A stretch of DNA of 64,000 nucleotides from Meghimatium bilineatum (GCA_034231615.1 CM067298.1:63642387-63706386); one strand, 5' to 3'. Positions 9,676-20,895 are shown, counted from the stretch's first letter. Made by a program: numbers and translations. Notes: generated by a model not told the origin, from the letters alone.

Positions 9676-12600
9676 CCCCATCGAGGCCAGAACCTTGAAG
9701 TGGTGAAAGGGCTTAGTTCAGCCATCAGAGGCTGGAAACTAAGACTGGTCGGGCACTCCCACTCGAGCAGGACCATAGTCCGGCCCAAGTAAGCAGAGTG
9801 CTGAAGACGGAGGCAACCAGCCAAAAGGCGCACAGATAATCAGGTTGCCACGCATAAAACACAATGGAAACATGTCTTCATCTAATAAATGTTATGGTGC
9901 CTGCCCTGTGGCGGACGTTCAGGCAGGGACGGTGCCGGGCCCTATACCTCGAAAGGGCCCAACCTCAGTTACTGGAAGTCCTTCTCAATTGCCCCGAGGA
10001 GCCAGGAGGCAAGGGAATAGAGCTACTGGCCAAACAAACAAACGACCAATAAAAATAATGCACTGGAATGCTGAGGGTGTCAACAGTAAAAGAGATGGAT
10101 ACAGCAAAAAATTGGAACTTGAAAATGTCCTCAGTGAAGAACAAGTTAATATTTGCTGTATCCAAGAAACACACCTCAGCAGCGACATAGCCTTCAAAAT
10201 CAGAGGCTACCAGTGCTACCGATCTGACCGAAAAGACAGGCGAAAGGGTGGAATTCTGACACTAGTTAAAAACAATATCAGCGCATGTCAGCTGGAAGTA
10301 TACATGGACGGGGCAGAATACCAGATGCTCCACCTAAAAACAGACAGTGCAGAATTCCATCTCCTGAACTACTACTGCCCAAATGATAAACCATTGGCAC
10401 TAGACACAATTCCAGATAAAGAAAGGCTTATGGTGTGTGGTGACTTCAACAGCCACTCTCAGAGCTGGGGCTATGATCATATCGACAAGAGAGGTGAGGA
10501 ACTTGAGAGCTGGCAGGATGAAAATAATATCATTCTTATTAACCAGCCAGCTGACTCACCAACCTTCTACTCGAGAGCATGGCACACCACCTCTACACCA
10601 GACCTGGCATTCTACTCACCAGGCCTGGAATGGAACATCACACGTGTCGTTGGAAAGCAGCTTGGGGGTAGTGACCACAGACCAGTATTTCTGGAAATTC
10701 ACAATGAATATACCAAGGACAGCAGCACGCTCACTAGGTGGAACTATAAGAGGGCAGACTGGAAAATGTACCAGCATTTAACCAGTGTTCTAGCTAAGGA
10801 CATGAACTTGGACAAAGACATCAATAGAGCAGTGAGTGAATTTAATAGATGTATACTACATGCTGCTAGTAAAACCATACCCAGGGGGGCACGCAAAAAC
10901 TACAAACCCTACTGGAATGATGAACTGGAAAAGCTGCAAAATGAGATGGAAACATCTAGAAAGCAGGCTGAGAACAGACCTAGCCAAGAACATCACAACA
11001 AATATCAGCAAACAAAGGCTAAATTTCAAAGAGCCAAGTTACAAGCCAGACGGAACAGCTGGAAAGAAAAAACAGAGTCGCTGAACCTAGAAAGAGATAC
11101 TAGGAAATTATGGAAACTTGTAAAACAACTAAATGATGAAGGTACAGGGAGAAATACCAGGATCACGCTTTATAAAGATAGAAACATTTTAACAGGTAAA
11201 CATGCAGCTGATTACTTTGCAGATTCCTTTGCAGAAGACAATAACGTCAAAGTCAGCCCAGACAAACAACAGGAGGTTCGAGCGAACCAGCAAAACATTG
11301 GACAAGACGAACCTATACCTGAAGTCATGGAGGCACCAATCACAATGAGAGAACTGGAGCATGCAATATCCAAATTGAAAATGAAAAAGTCCCCTGTAGC
11401 TGATGGAGTGTCCAATGAAATGATTAGAAACCTGGGAATTGCAGCAAGAGCAAAGCTGCTGCAAATCTTTAACACAAGCTGGTCCACAGGTAATGTACCA
11501 CAGGCATGGAGAGAAGCAATAATGATACCTCTCCTCAAATCAGGAAAAGATGGCAACACAGTCTCCAACTACAGGCCCATCAGCCTCGCAAGCTGTCTAT
11601 GCAAAACAATGGAACGCATTATCAATCTTAGGATGCAGTGGTACCTTGAAAGTGAAAACCTTCTGGTATCACAGCAAGCAGGTTTCAGACAGTGCTACTC
11701 TACTGAAGATCAGGCAACCTACCTCTCCCAAGAGATTGAGGATGCCTTCCAAGAAAAGAAACTGGTACTAGCAGCATGGATAGACCTTAGGAAAGCATTT
11801 GATAAGGTCTGGAAAGAAGGGCTCCTAAAGAAATTGCGAAATTGCAGGGTTAGCTCAAGAATGTACAAATGGGTAAAAGCATACCTGCATAATAGAAGAG
11901 CCAGGGTACAATTAGATGGTCGCAAAAGCAAGAAAGTCCTACTGTGTCATGGAGTCCCCCAGGGAGGAGTCCTGTCACCCACACTTTTCTTGGTTTACAT
12001 CAATGACCTAGTTGCTGAACTACCACACGGGATCAAAGTGGCAATGTATGCTGACGACCTGGTGATCTGGTGCACGGAAGAACATGCGACAGTGGCCACT
12101 AAACAAATACAAAGAGCTATCGATGCCCTAACCTTATGGGCAAATAGATGGTGTGTCAGCATTAACACAGATAAGTGCAGCACTACACTCTTTACCCTCT
12201 CACCAAAACAAAAAGCCGGTCATATCAAGATAGACGGAGAGCTCTTGAAAGAAGACAAACAACCAACATACCTCGGAGTTACTTTTGATGATAAGCTGAC
12301 ATGGAAGCAGAACATAAACAAAGCAACAACAAAAGCCAGGAGGAAGTTAGCTATCCTGAGAAAACTAAGTGGAACCACATGGGGAGCCTGTGGGAATATA
12401 CTCAGTAAAGTTTACCAGCAAGGCATAAGACCACACCTGGAATATGGTTCAGCTGCGTGGTGTCCTGCATCAAACACCACATTACAAGATCTAGATAAAG
12501 TGCAAAACCAGGCACTTAGAATAATGTTGGGAGCAATGAAATCAACACCCATAGCAGAGATGCAGAAAATGGGAAGAATGCAAACACTTGGCGAACGCAG

Positions 12601-13746
12601 AGACACAAAAGTACTAATTCAAGCGGAAAAGTTTCAGTGTATGCCAAGTCATCCAATGAAGGAAAGATTCCAAAACCTAGCAATGGGGCGACTGAAAAGA
12701 AGCAGCTTTATCCATCAAGCTAAACGACTCCGTAGACAACTTACAGACCTACCTGAAGTTGACAGCCCCTTAAGGTCTGTACCAGAACAAACCCCATGGA
12801 GTGAAAGGCATGGAATGCCAATATACATTCAGACCCATGTGAAAAGAATACTAAGCGAGGACGAACAGAACAGTGTGCAGCGGAGGACAGTCACCCTCAG
12901 TTTCCTGGACGAGGAATATCCACAAGATATATGGGTCAGAGTATACACAGATGGGTCAGCACAGAATGCTGTGAGGAATGGAGGTGCAAGTGTATATATA
13001 GAATATCCACACAAGCCTAGAGATACAATCAGAACACCGACAGGAAAATTCTGCAATAATTATGATGCAGAAATCCAGGCAATTACTGTGGCAGCTAAAA
13101 AACTGCAGAACTCCAACTCTGACCTACAGTCAGTGGTATTCCTGACAGATGCAAGGTCAGTGCTTCAAGCTCTCCAGTCTGGAAAACTAACAGACTTGAA
13201 AAAACTACTTAGCGAATTGTCTTACCAGTATAGGGTAACCATGCAGTGGATACCCTCTCACTGTGGAATACCAGGAAATGAAAAAGCAGACCAACTGGCT
13301 ACGGAAGGTGCTGCCGAAGATCAACCAGATATACCAATCACCTACCATCAGAAAAAACAGATGATCAAGTCAATAAGAAAGCCACAAACACCAACACAAG
13401 ATGACTATCACATTATGAACAGATCAGAACAAGTTATAATTCTACGTCTCAGAACAGGACACAACCGACTCCGCAGTCACATGTATACAAAGTTCAAGAT
13501 TGGCAACACGGCCATGTGTACATGTGGACAGGCAGTACAGAGTGCCAAACATATACTTCAAGAGTGTTCTGAGCATGAAATGCTGAGGCAGACATATTGG
13601 CCAGAGGAAACAACACTGGAATCAAAGCTCTATGGGACACTGTATGAACTACAAAAGACAGTGAGTTTTATTAAGGAGACAGAATTGCAGATATAGACAT
13701 GTTTCAAGTGAACGAAAGAAGAAGAAGAATATATTGTTTATATTTG
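9676..13746 (+). mobile_element. LINE-A, full-length copy 1
   Basis: The element starts at CCCCATCGAGG (9677), the same 5' end as copy 2, and runs through a 5' leader of about 170 bp, a single long ORF and a very short 3' UTR that ends in GAACGAAA followed by (GAA)4 near 13730. Flanks share the perfect 9-mer TTTATATTT (9667-9675 and 13737-13745) within a longer imperfect match, so the target-site duplication is only approximate. There is no separate ORF1. The domain set EN-RT-RNase H places it near the I/Ingi/R1-like LINE groups. I cannot name the clade without a tree. Confidence 0.88.
9872..13696 (+). CDS. LINE-A polyprotein: APE endonuclease, reverse transcriptase, RNase H (copy 1)
   Basis: This protein would nick target DNA and reverse-transcribe its own RNA. 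The frame is open from 9845, but the codon there is TTG where copy 2 has ATG. The first in-frame ATG is 9872, and an out-of-frame ATG lies at 9864. Numbering from 9845: the endonuclease (about 70-285) shows HWNAEGVNS, IQETHLS, CGDFNSH and SDHRPVF. The RT (about 500-800) shows NYRPISL, AGFRQCYS, WIDLRKAFDKVW, GVPQGGVLSPTLF and MYADDLVIW. RNase H (about 1030-1145) keeps its acidic residues in YTDGS, DAEIQAI and LTDARSV, plus PSHCGIPGNEKAD. A C-x-C...H...C knuckle lies near 1223-1240. One oddity is SPVADG where the RT block normally reads SPGADG. Otherwise intact over more than 1270 codons. About 40 residues differ from copy 2, so the two are roughly 97% identical by eye. Confidence 0.92.
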   Translation: MSSSNKCYGACPVADVQAGTVPGPIPRKGPTSVTGSPSQLPRGARRQGNRATGQTNKRPIKIMHWNAEGVNSKRDGYSKKLELENVLSEEQVNICCIQETHLSSDIAFKIRGYQCYRSDRKDRRKGGILTLVKNNISACQLEVYMDGAEYQMLHLKTDSAEFHLLNYYCPNDKPLALDTIPDKERLMVCGDFNSHSQSWGYDHIDKRGEELESWQDENNIILINQPADSPTFYSRAWHTTSTPDLAFYSPGLEWNITRVVGKQLGGSDHRPVFLEIHNEYTKDSSTLTRWNYKRADWKMYQHLTSVLAKDMNLDKDINRAVSEFNRCILHAASKTIPRGARKNYKPYWNDELEKLQNEMETSRKQAENRPSQEHHNKYQQTKAKFQRAKLQARRNSWKEKTESLNLERDTRKLWKLVKQLNDEGTGRNTRITLYKDRNILTGKHAADYFADSFAEDNNVKVSPDKQQEVRANQQNIGQDEPIPEVMEAPITMRELEHAISKLKMKKSPVADGVSNEMIRNLGIAARAKLLQIFNTSWSTGNVPQAWREAIMIPLLKSGKDGNTVSNYRPISLASCLCKTMERIINLRMQWYLESENLLVSQQAGFRQCYSTEDQATYLSQEIEDAFQEKKLVLAAWIDLRKAFDKVWKEGLLKKLRNCRVSSRMYKWVKAYLHNRRARVQLDGRKSKKVLLCHGVPQGGVLSPTLFLVYINDLVAELPHGIKVAMYADDLVIWCTEEHATVATKQIQRAIDALTLWANRWCVSINTDKCSTTLFTLSPKQKAGHIKIDGELLKEDKQPTYLGVTFDDKLTWKQNINKATTKARRKLAILRKLSGTTWGACGNILSKVYQQGIRPHLEYGSAAWCPASNTTLQDLDKVQNQALRIMLGAMKSTPIAEMQKMGRMQTLGERRDTKVLIQAEKFQCMPSHPMKERFQNLAMGRLKRSSFIHQAKRLRRQLTDLPEVDSPLRSVPEQTPWSERHGMPIYIQTHVKRILSEDEQNSVQRRTVTLSFLDEEYPQDIWVRVYTDGSAQNAVRNGGASVYIEYPHKPRDTIRTPTGKFCNNYDAEIQAITVAAKKLQNSNSDLQSVVFLTDARSVLQALQSGKLTDLKKLLSELSYQYRVTMQWIPSHCGIPGNEKADQLATEGAAEDQPDIPITYHQKKQMIKSIRKPQTPTQDDYHIMNRSEQVIILRLRTGHNRLRSHMYTKFKIGNTAMCTCGQAVQSAKHILQECSEHEMLRQTYWPEETTLESKLYGTLYELQKTVSFIKETELQI

Positions 13747-13779
13747 AACAACTCACGATTCTTAGTTTACCATCTGTAA

Positions 13780-14060
13780 GTTAGACATTCCTGTAGGGCC
13801 AAAGACGACACATAGGGCGGATGTCATATATATCCATGTCTCGCGTTCTATTGCAATTTGTCTTAGGTCTTCATTGTTCTGATACCGAGGATGAAGCGCT
13901 CTCGTGTAATAGTTCTACGTAATGTCTCTCTTGGTCTTCCTCGTTTCCTCGTTCCCCTTGGTGACCACATCGAAGCTTGACAGAATAGTCTTTTGGTATA
14001 CAATCGCAGCGTGTTTCCGATGTAATTCCAGCGACGCCTTCTAATATAGGTAGATACATA
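13780..14060 (-). pseudogene. RTE-like LINE (family E) 3' fragment
   Basis: Read on the minus strand, about 13985-13790 gives GTRKRGRPRETLRRTI, then an ERETW block and MTSALCV..G. This is the standard C-terminal tail of RTE-like LINEs, and the larger copy at 54.7 kb ends the same way (MTSALCVKLG). It has stops and is only about 280 bp long. Confidence 0.7.
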
Positions 14061-14243
14061 TTACCGTCTGTAAATAAAGTTATATCTGATGTCCACTGTC
14101 ACCAAAGGATGCTTTCCTCCTGGTACGAGCAACAGCTAAGGGTTTCTTTATAATACGAAGTGTATTTATATGGTCATGAAACCTCATTTTTCGTATTATA
14201 AGACAGTGGTTCCATGACAAGAGTCATTTTCTAACCAGAGAGT

Positions 14244-15601
14244 CACAGACTTCTAAGTTTGTTTGTTTGTTTGTTTTTCGTTCGCTCCATTGTAACCATC
14301 ACGGATATCCGTGCGATTTCCGCCGGGAGCGTGATTACGTTGTGCCACCGTTATGCGCCTTGTAGGCCTAGCACATCCGATTTCGGCATGCCTTGACAAT
14401 TCGGGTGGGCTACCCTTAGCCTGTGACAGCCTCTATATCTGTCTCCAGGCACGCGTAGCGAAGACTCTTCGCCCAGACGATTTTCTTGCTCTCGTCTCAC
14501 TCGAACGAGGTGTTCCACTGTCTATGAACTTGCCTCGTGTAATTGGACGTGCTGTGCCTGTGCCCATTAGGTACTGAACCGTTTCTCATCCATGAGCCTG
14601 GTTCCTTAGGGGGAAGAACTCAACAGAGGAGTTGGACCTTGGCTCTTTCGCCCTCTTAGCCGAGGTGTCATTCACCGACATCGTGTACCCCTTGTCCAAG
14701 TTCGAGTCTCACACCACGCGTTTGAGAGCAAGGCGTTCTCGAGCTGAGCGTCCTTGTCCCAATAGCGCCTGAGCCCATCAGGTACTGAACCCTTTCTCTC
14801 TTCAAGTGTATTTCCGGTGTAGGAAAACCTGACAGTAGAGTTGGGCCAGGGCTAAATCGTTGTCCCTTCTGTGCCTGAGCGAATCGAGTACGGAACCCTT
14901 TCTCTCTGCAAGTTACTTCCGGTATAGGAAACCTTGACAGTAGAGTTGGGCCAGGACTGCCATCGTTGTCCCTTTCTTGCCTACACCCATCGGGTACAGA
15001 ACCCTTTCTCTTCGCGAGCATATTTCCGGTTTAGGAAGGCTCGACGTTAGAGTTGGGTTAGGTCTTTTGTTTTACCAAACGCCGATGGATGGGTCTGAGT
15101 CTCTGCCTGTTAGGAACTCTGGTGACTAGAAGCCCGTCTCGAGCAGACGGAGCTTGTAGTTCCCTTTCCTAGGGACTTTTCACTTTCTATTTGCAGTTCG
15201 CGCTGCCCTCTAGCGCTGTTCTGCCCTTTCATTGTACTCTGTATGAAACATATTTGTCTCTCGCCATGCATTTACCTTTACGTGCATTTTACATTGGCCG
15301 CCCCTCCAATGTTCGGACTGGACTGACTAGCTTCACTGTATGTCGACAGTGTCGCTATATGTGGTGATGCTGGTGGTGTCGGAGATATTGTCTGTCTCTT
15401 GTGCAGTCAAATATCTTTCCATCTGCTACCTCCACATTCTCGGACACGATCCCCAAAAGATTTGGCCAGAATCAGCACGAGCTGCTGTATTTCTGTTTCC
15501 AGGGTGCACCGCGTGGAGGTACATTTGGGATCTTGGTTATCTGCTAACCCTGGGTCCGCCTAGAGCAATGCGTTCCCTTTGCACCCCACAGACTTCTAAG
15601 T
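14244..15601 (-). mobile_element. R-element: full-length ~1.3-kb non-coding retroposon (copy 1)
   Basis: The insert 14259-15586 (1,328 bp) is flanked by a perfect 15-bp TSD, CACAGACTTCTAAGT, at 14244-14258 and 15587-15601. The sense strand is minus: its 5' end (GGGTGCAAAGGG...) is at 15586 and its 3' end is GGAGCGAACG followed by an (AAAC)n-like tail at 14259-14280. It is visibly more GC-rich than its surroundings. No long ORF is present, no RT, endonuclease or transposase motif is legible, and no tRNA-type A/B boxes were found. The copy at 48.5 kb starts at the same 5' base, so this is the full length and not a random truncation. It is probably mobilised in trans by a LINE. Identity unknown to me; it could be an unusually long SINE, a LINE-derived non-autonomous element or a retroposed long non-coding RNA. 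Confidence 0.85.
14570..15060 (-). repeat. ~106-bp subrepeats inside R-element copy 1
   Basis: The anchor GGTACTGAACC or a close variant occurs at about 14570, 14781, 14887 and 14993, so spacings are 211, 106 and 106 bp. Each is followed by a similar block: CCTTTCTCT, then TTCCGGTRTAGGAA, then AGAGTTGGGCCAGG. R-element copy 2 has one 106-bp unit fewer. Confidence 0.85.
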
Positions 15602-15704
15602 GAGATGCGAAAACAAAAATGAAATTTGGGGGCAACAGGCAGACATGTCTAGTGGGGTAAATATATATAATATATATATTAAAAATTATATACTTATATT
15701 TAGG

Positions 15705-15795
<91 letters not shown>
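15705..15795. repeat. (TA)n microsatellite
   Basis: About 45 uninterrupted TA units. Apparent YIYIYI reading frames on both strands are artefacts of this tract. Confidence 0.97.
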
Positions 15796-15796
<1 letters not shown>

Positions 15797-16894
15797 GATT
15801 ACAAATAAATTCGAGATTGCAAAGATAATCCAGCGCCTTTCTTAACAACAGTGATGGCGGTAAGTGGAGAGCAGGGAAGAACATAGTCCTAAAGGAAGGC
15901 ATCGAACACAACAAAGTTGAGAACCAAGTTAAGAGAAAACTATTTTCAACATGTAATATTCTTAACAATTCTTAATTCGTATTTCTTCTCGCTGCCCATA
16001 ATGTTATTGATATCCTAATGTATTTAATGAAATATATTAGCAGTTATAAAACATGAATATTGTTACCTAGTAGAGGCATGCGACTGGACATCATAACAAT
16101 TACGTAGGAATATCCATTTATGATGAGAACAATAGAAGTAAATATTATAATCACAGTAATAACAGTTCAATAAATCAAACTGATTGCACTATCAGAAAAA
16201 CAGTTGTCACCCTCTTTGACTCTATACAACAAAATATTATGTATAGAAAAATAATTGTGTTGTTTTAATACATCTGAACCACGGCGGTAATATGAAACTG
16301 TGGCACATTTAAATGGATCACTAGTACATTCTCACAAAACTGGATCATCATTTTTAAAGAAATTCTAATCTTTGAATTCACTATGACCACTGAAATAATC
16401 TTACTCTAGAATAAATAAAAGAGGTGTTGAAACTCTCACCTGTCTTTATACAAATTTGAACAAGTAATTTATATTTTTATTCTTTGGTTGAACGTTACTT
16501 TGTTCAATTTCATGTTGAGATGTATTTATTTTTAATTTTCATTCCGTTCTCCGGACTAAATCGTGCTAACCTGAAGGCATTTGAGAATAAGCACATACAA
16601 AGAAGAAGTCGTTGATCAACACCGTTCATAGAATAACGTCAACGTACTGAGTGTAAATTATATCTAAAACGTCACCAGACAAACAATTCTGGGCTGAGAA
16701 CAACGTTTGAATACGATGTGCTGTAAACTACTTAAAAATAATAAAACAAATATTAGAGTAAAATAATTACGAAAGGAACAGAAATTATAAGGAATGTTAT
16801 ATTGCAGGCAAAAAATACCTTCATTAAACATTAAATTATATGCACTCATTCCAACACGACCATATTCCTCGGTATTTAAGATAATCAATATTCT
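15796..16894. other. Unassigned AT-rich DNA
   Basis: No recognisable protein or repeat. The word TAGTCCGGAGAACGGA (antisense, near 16550) recurs at about 61554. Confidence 0.4.
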
Positions 16895-17252
16895 AAATTA
16901 CCAAAAACACGCATGTGGTTGCTTCTGTGGGTCTCACCAATGGCCCACTAGACATACCACCCATGAAACAGAAAACCTTAGTGGATGGCATGCCATTATA
17001 TTGAGGTTATCTTCTTAGAGAAGCATCATGGCACGTCAACAATACAATTATGCTTATATTTTGTTGTTCAAATGTGTTTCATGTCTACCTGAATATACAT
17101 GTATTCTGGAGGTGTGATAGTTATTCTCTGGCTCTGTCCCGGGGTGTGCCTAAAATCCACAGATTCCCAGCAATATAATGCCATTTAATGGCATTGGGCA
17201 TGCGCTCATGGACCGCTGGATCAGGAACCAACCAACAAAATTACGAAAAACA
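16895..17252 (+). mobile_element. S retroposon, copy 1 (internally deleted)
   Basis: The insert 16910-17237 lies between AAATTACCAAAAACA (16895-16909) and AAATTACGAAAAACA (17238-17252), a 15-bp TSD with one mismatch. It starts CGCATGTGGTTGC and ends in a CAACC-type tail. Compared with the copy at 35.25 kb it lacks about 250 internal bp, including the tRNA-like part. The shared 3' block has GGAGGTGTGATAGTTATTCT and ATGCCATTTAATGGCAT. Confidence 0.85.
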
Positions 17253-20200
17253 TAAATTGCGAAATAAACTTAATCCTCACATTGTTCCAAACACTAATGT
17301 AACTTTAAGATGTAGTGTTGCAGGTACAGTATCGACAATAAGTAAGAAACCAACAGGAGAACACGGAATGAGCTACATCAAAGAAGGAATGATTTCGAAG
17401 AAAAATAATTAAACCAACTGGGGGAAGAATAGCAAACAAAAGTATCTAGTTTATATATGAAGGTGGAAAGTAAATTACATATACAAGAGATTGCACCTGA
17501 GGTAAAACATACAAATGAGAGAAAGATATTAAATGTATGCAAATGGGACGAAGAAAAAATCACTAGTTAGAAATGAAATGTAGGGTCTAGTAACACAGAA
17601 CTAGAAGAAGTAATAGAATTTATAAATTGTTTCATTAGTTCTAGACGCGAAAAAGAAACAGTAAAAAATAGATTTCATGCCACAAGACCGATACGCTTTC
17701 ATTTAGTTTGCCCAAATGACCCAACCCATTCTTTTTCGTCCTTGGCATCTTATACTTTCAACATTTTTACCAATCAATCTAGAAGACTGGCAGGCAGGGC
17801 GTCGCAATCTGTTTATCATCACTGCCGGCAATGAATGCTGACTTTTTTTTCACCATTCTGAATATCACTTTTCAACGTTGATTCAATTTCAGCAGATGAA
17901 TGGGTCATATCGGCCTGGCCAGTAGAGTTCGATTTCTTTTTAAATCGGCAGGTAGTTTTAAAAACGTCTAAAGTACAGTGAATGAAACTTTGTTAAGTCT
18001 GCACTATTGTACAGGGTTATTGTTTCAACTGAACTTAAATTCTTCTCCTCCCGCATGACCTCGACTCAGGATTCTATTGCCTTATAGAAGCGGCTCATGT
18101 GAAAACAAAGATCCGACGAACTGGGATTGCGTTCGGTGTCCTGTTGGGACTGTATATCCATGATAATATAGTTTTATGAGTAGCAATAATGAACCTCATA
18201 TAAACTAAATAGATATTATATATACTTAACCAATATATGTCAGTACAAATGTTGAATGCAATAGATTCAATAATGAAATATAAAAGCGCGTAACGCATTT
18301 TGCGATTTATAGATTTGCAGACAACTTTTGAAAATGTCAACTTGTGTCTATTTTAAACCGTTTAAATAGAAAATCAGTCAATAGAAATCTAAACTAATGT
18401 GCTCTACTCCAGTTAAGTAGGCGTGAAAGCACTTGAGTCAGAAAGCTTTCCTTGGCACTGAAAGACAACTGAGCGGTTTAAAGTAAACTGAAATTTAAGG
18501 CGTAGACAACATCTGCTAGAAATAAGATGGTTAATATTGAAAAGACAATAAGGACTAATGACCAATGACTAAGTGAAGAAACGCCCATAGACAATCTGTT
18601 AGTTTCTATAAAGTACATTGTATAGTTTAATGGGTAATGACTTTTGAATTCTTGAGACGTGATCACACACGTGGTAGTGTTGTCATGGATGAATGAATAA
18701 TAAATTAGCAGACACGATTTGAACGTGGTCATTTCAGCAGATATCAAGCCTCATGAGTTATCAAGTGACCGATCAATGACCATCATATGTGCCTAACGAC
18801 ATGAACCTTTGATATGATAATACTTGATGGCTTTAAGTCGAGACTGAACATTAACTAGACTATAAATATATATATATCTCAAGTGACATATTCTTTCTAG
18901 AACGTTGTCTTCGTCGTGGATACTCTGAACGTCTCTCTGTTCCGGGCAAGCAGGCCTAAATTGGCCAGAGACATGTACATACATTCATCGATGTCGCTGG
19001 TCCATCGTCTTCTTGGTGGCTATTTAATTGCACATACAATTCATGAATTTGGATAAATTGATGGGCAAGCACAAACGGGTGAGAAGAGAGTCAAATTAGG
19101 GACAAGAAAAATCAGCAATCGTTTGTGTTTGAGTTTCGCTAACGTGTTGCCTCAGGTTGCAAGGCGAATAAAATATCAGCTGAACGGACACATTCAAATT
19201 CCGTTTACTGCCTTCAGGATATTTGAGATCGATTTTGTCACATAAACTCTTTTTATGGCTATTAATACATTCAAATAGCATTTACATACGTCTGTGTATT
19301 TCGCATGCCCCTCGGTCTCGCTTCCTAAGGACACAAGTTTCCAAATTGTCAACAATGAAGGCCAAGTGTATCAATCCCATACGGAGACAGTCCACAAACG
19401 ATTGATGTGATCTGAAACATCACTATCCCCCATGGAACATTGGTAAAGTAATGCACAAATTGAACTGACATGTCTGGAAAATATTTCCATCTCTGACAAT
19501 GCACATCCCTTATTTTAAAGGGGAAATTCAAATAGGCTTTCCCTGCAGTGTCCACTAGCTCCTTAAAGTAAACATGCAAGACTTCTACAGTAATTACACC
19601 GCCTGGAGGAATTCTCTGATACAACAACACACTGTTATTTTGTACACCGTTCTGAATGGCGATAGTTTCGTTATTGTGCAACATTGATTTAATCCATTTT
19701 GAGCAAATTGCCTCAGATAAATTTCAGCTCATCGTTATGTGTTATGTCACTTAGTGTATGCAAACACTGATCCCTACATGTTAGTCTCGGTAATAGAAAT
19801 CAGTTGATCTTTTTTACTATAATTTGTCTCATCGACTGTTGGTTGATGGGGCCGGAATTTTGACTAAAGAACAGTAACACGTACATCTGGAATTCATGAC
19901 ATATGAAACATTTGCAAATATGCGACGTAGAGTGAACTATTCCAATCCGTGATTTTCGCTTCCGGAAGACATACGCATGAAATACTGAAAAAAATAAACC
20001 TTTTCATGTGCTATTGCACGTTTCACCAGCTGTGCCAAATTTTAAAATGGTTTATCTTAGCATATATGTAGCGCATGTAATTGAAATTTTGCGTTTTAAT
20101 TAGAAATGTTAATAGACCCGATGAATTTATTTTTCCTTTAAAGTAATGTAATTTTGTTGTTGCAATTTTTGATTCTATTAGCTATAGATCAAAAGTCTAC

Positions 20201-20831
20201 CTCTGAACACACTTCAGAAACACAGTTAGAAGATCTTTACAGTAAATTATAAGACGTCATTTATAGATGATTGGTTTATTATACAATTGATTTAAACGTG
20301 AAATTGCACTACTGTATACTCTTTAACACAAGACAGACGATGTTTAATTTTGTATCCTGTGTTACTCTCAAATTCTTCATCAGAGTTATTTCAACATAAA
20401 GTGTGTAGATGTAGGAAAATAACTTGAGTTATCGTGCAAAGTTTATGACATTAGAACACTAATCGTCAATAACCAACAAAATCACGAGTATCTCGCATAC
20501 AGATAATTTAAGAAATAATCTTCAACAAATATTATATACACACATGATCGAGACAATTTTGGAATAGCAGACACGATCATGCCTAATCAACTCACAGAAT
20601 ATGTGTCTTTAGTGGTAAAATTATTTTTTTCGTTGCACAATAATTAGTATGCCGGTAATGATCACATGATTTTATTCGCATATTAAAAACTGGCATCATA
20701 TACAAATATAGAATTATAAATCTATTGGGACTAACCAAAAATAACATTATATGCGAAAATTTGTATTAATCCGTTAGATGGTTAATCAGATAATTACATT
20801 TGTGTGAGGGCAAAGCTAATGAAACGTGCTA

Positions 20832-20834
<3 letters not shown>
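17253..20834. other. Long unassigned stretch
   Basis: No LINE, SINE or transposon signature was recognised. The longest open frame is the 111-codon one at 19349-19684, listed separately. An AT-rich intron or intergenic DNA, or very old repeats, would look like this. Confidence 0.4.
19349..19684 (-). other. Unrecognised 111-codon open frame
   Basis: It has an ATG start at 19684 and runs 111 codons with no low-complexity sequence. I recognise no family: the text includes a YQRIPPGG-V-TVEVLHVYFKEL-type stretch but no diagnostic motif. In DNA this AT-rich a frame of this length can arise by chance, but it is one of the few longer ones not explained by a repeat. It could be an exon or an old element. 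There is no operon-like or splice context that I can prove. Confidence 0.2.

Positions 20835-20893
<59 letters not shown>
20835..20893. repeat. (TA)n microsatellite with adjoining (TG)n
   Basis: About 29 TA units followed by a short GTGTGTGTGT run. Confidence 0.95.

Positions 20894-20895
<2 letters not shown>

Noticed and set aside
14668-15021. 117-codon open frame on minus within the R-element
   Set aside because: It reads through the 106-bp subrepeats, and the other full-length copy does not preserve an equivalent frame of that length. Treated as non-coding.
15600-15968. Open frames of repeated Tyr-Ile on both strands
   Set aside because: They are products of the (TA)n tract. The same applies at 48.4 kb.
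17253-20834. Host gene exons
   Set aside because: I looked for longer motif-bearing frames with plausible splice borders and could not support any from sequence alone.
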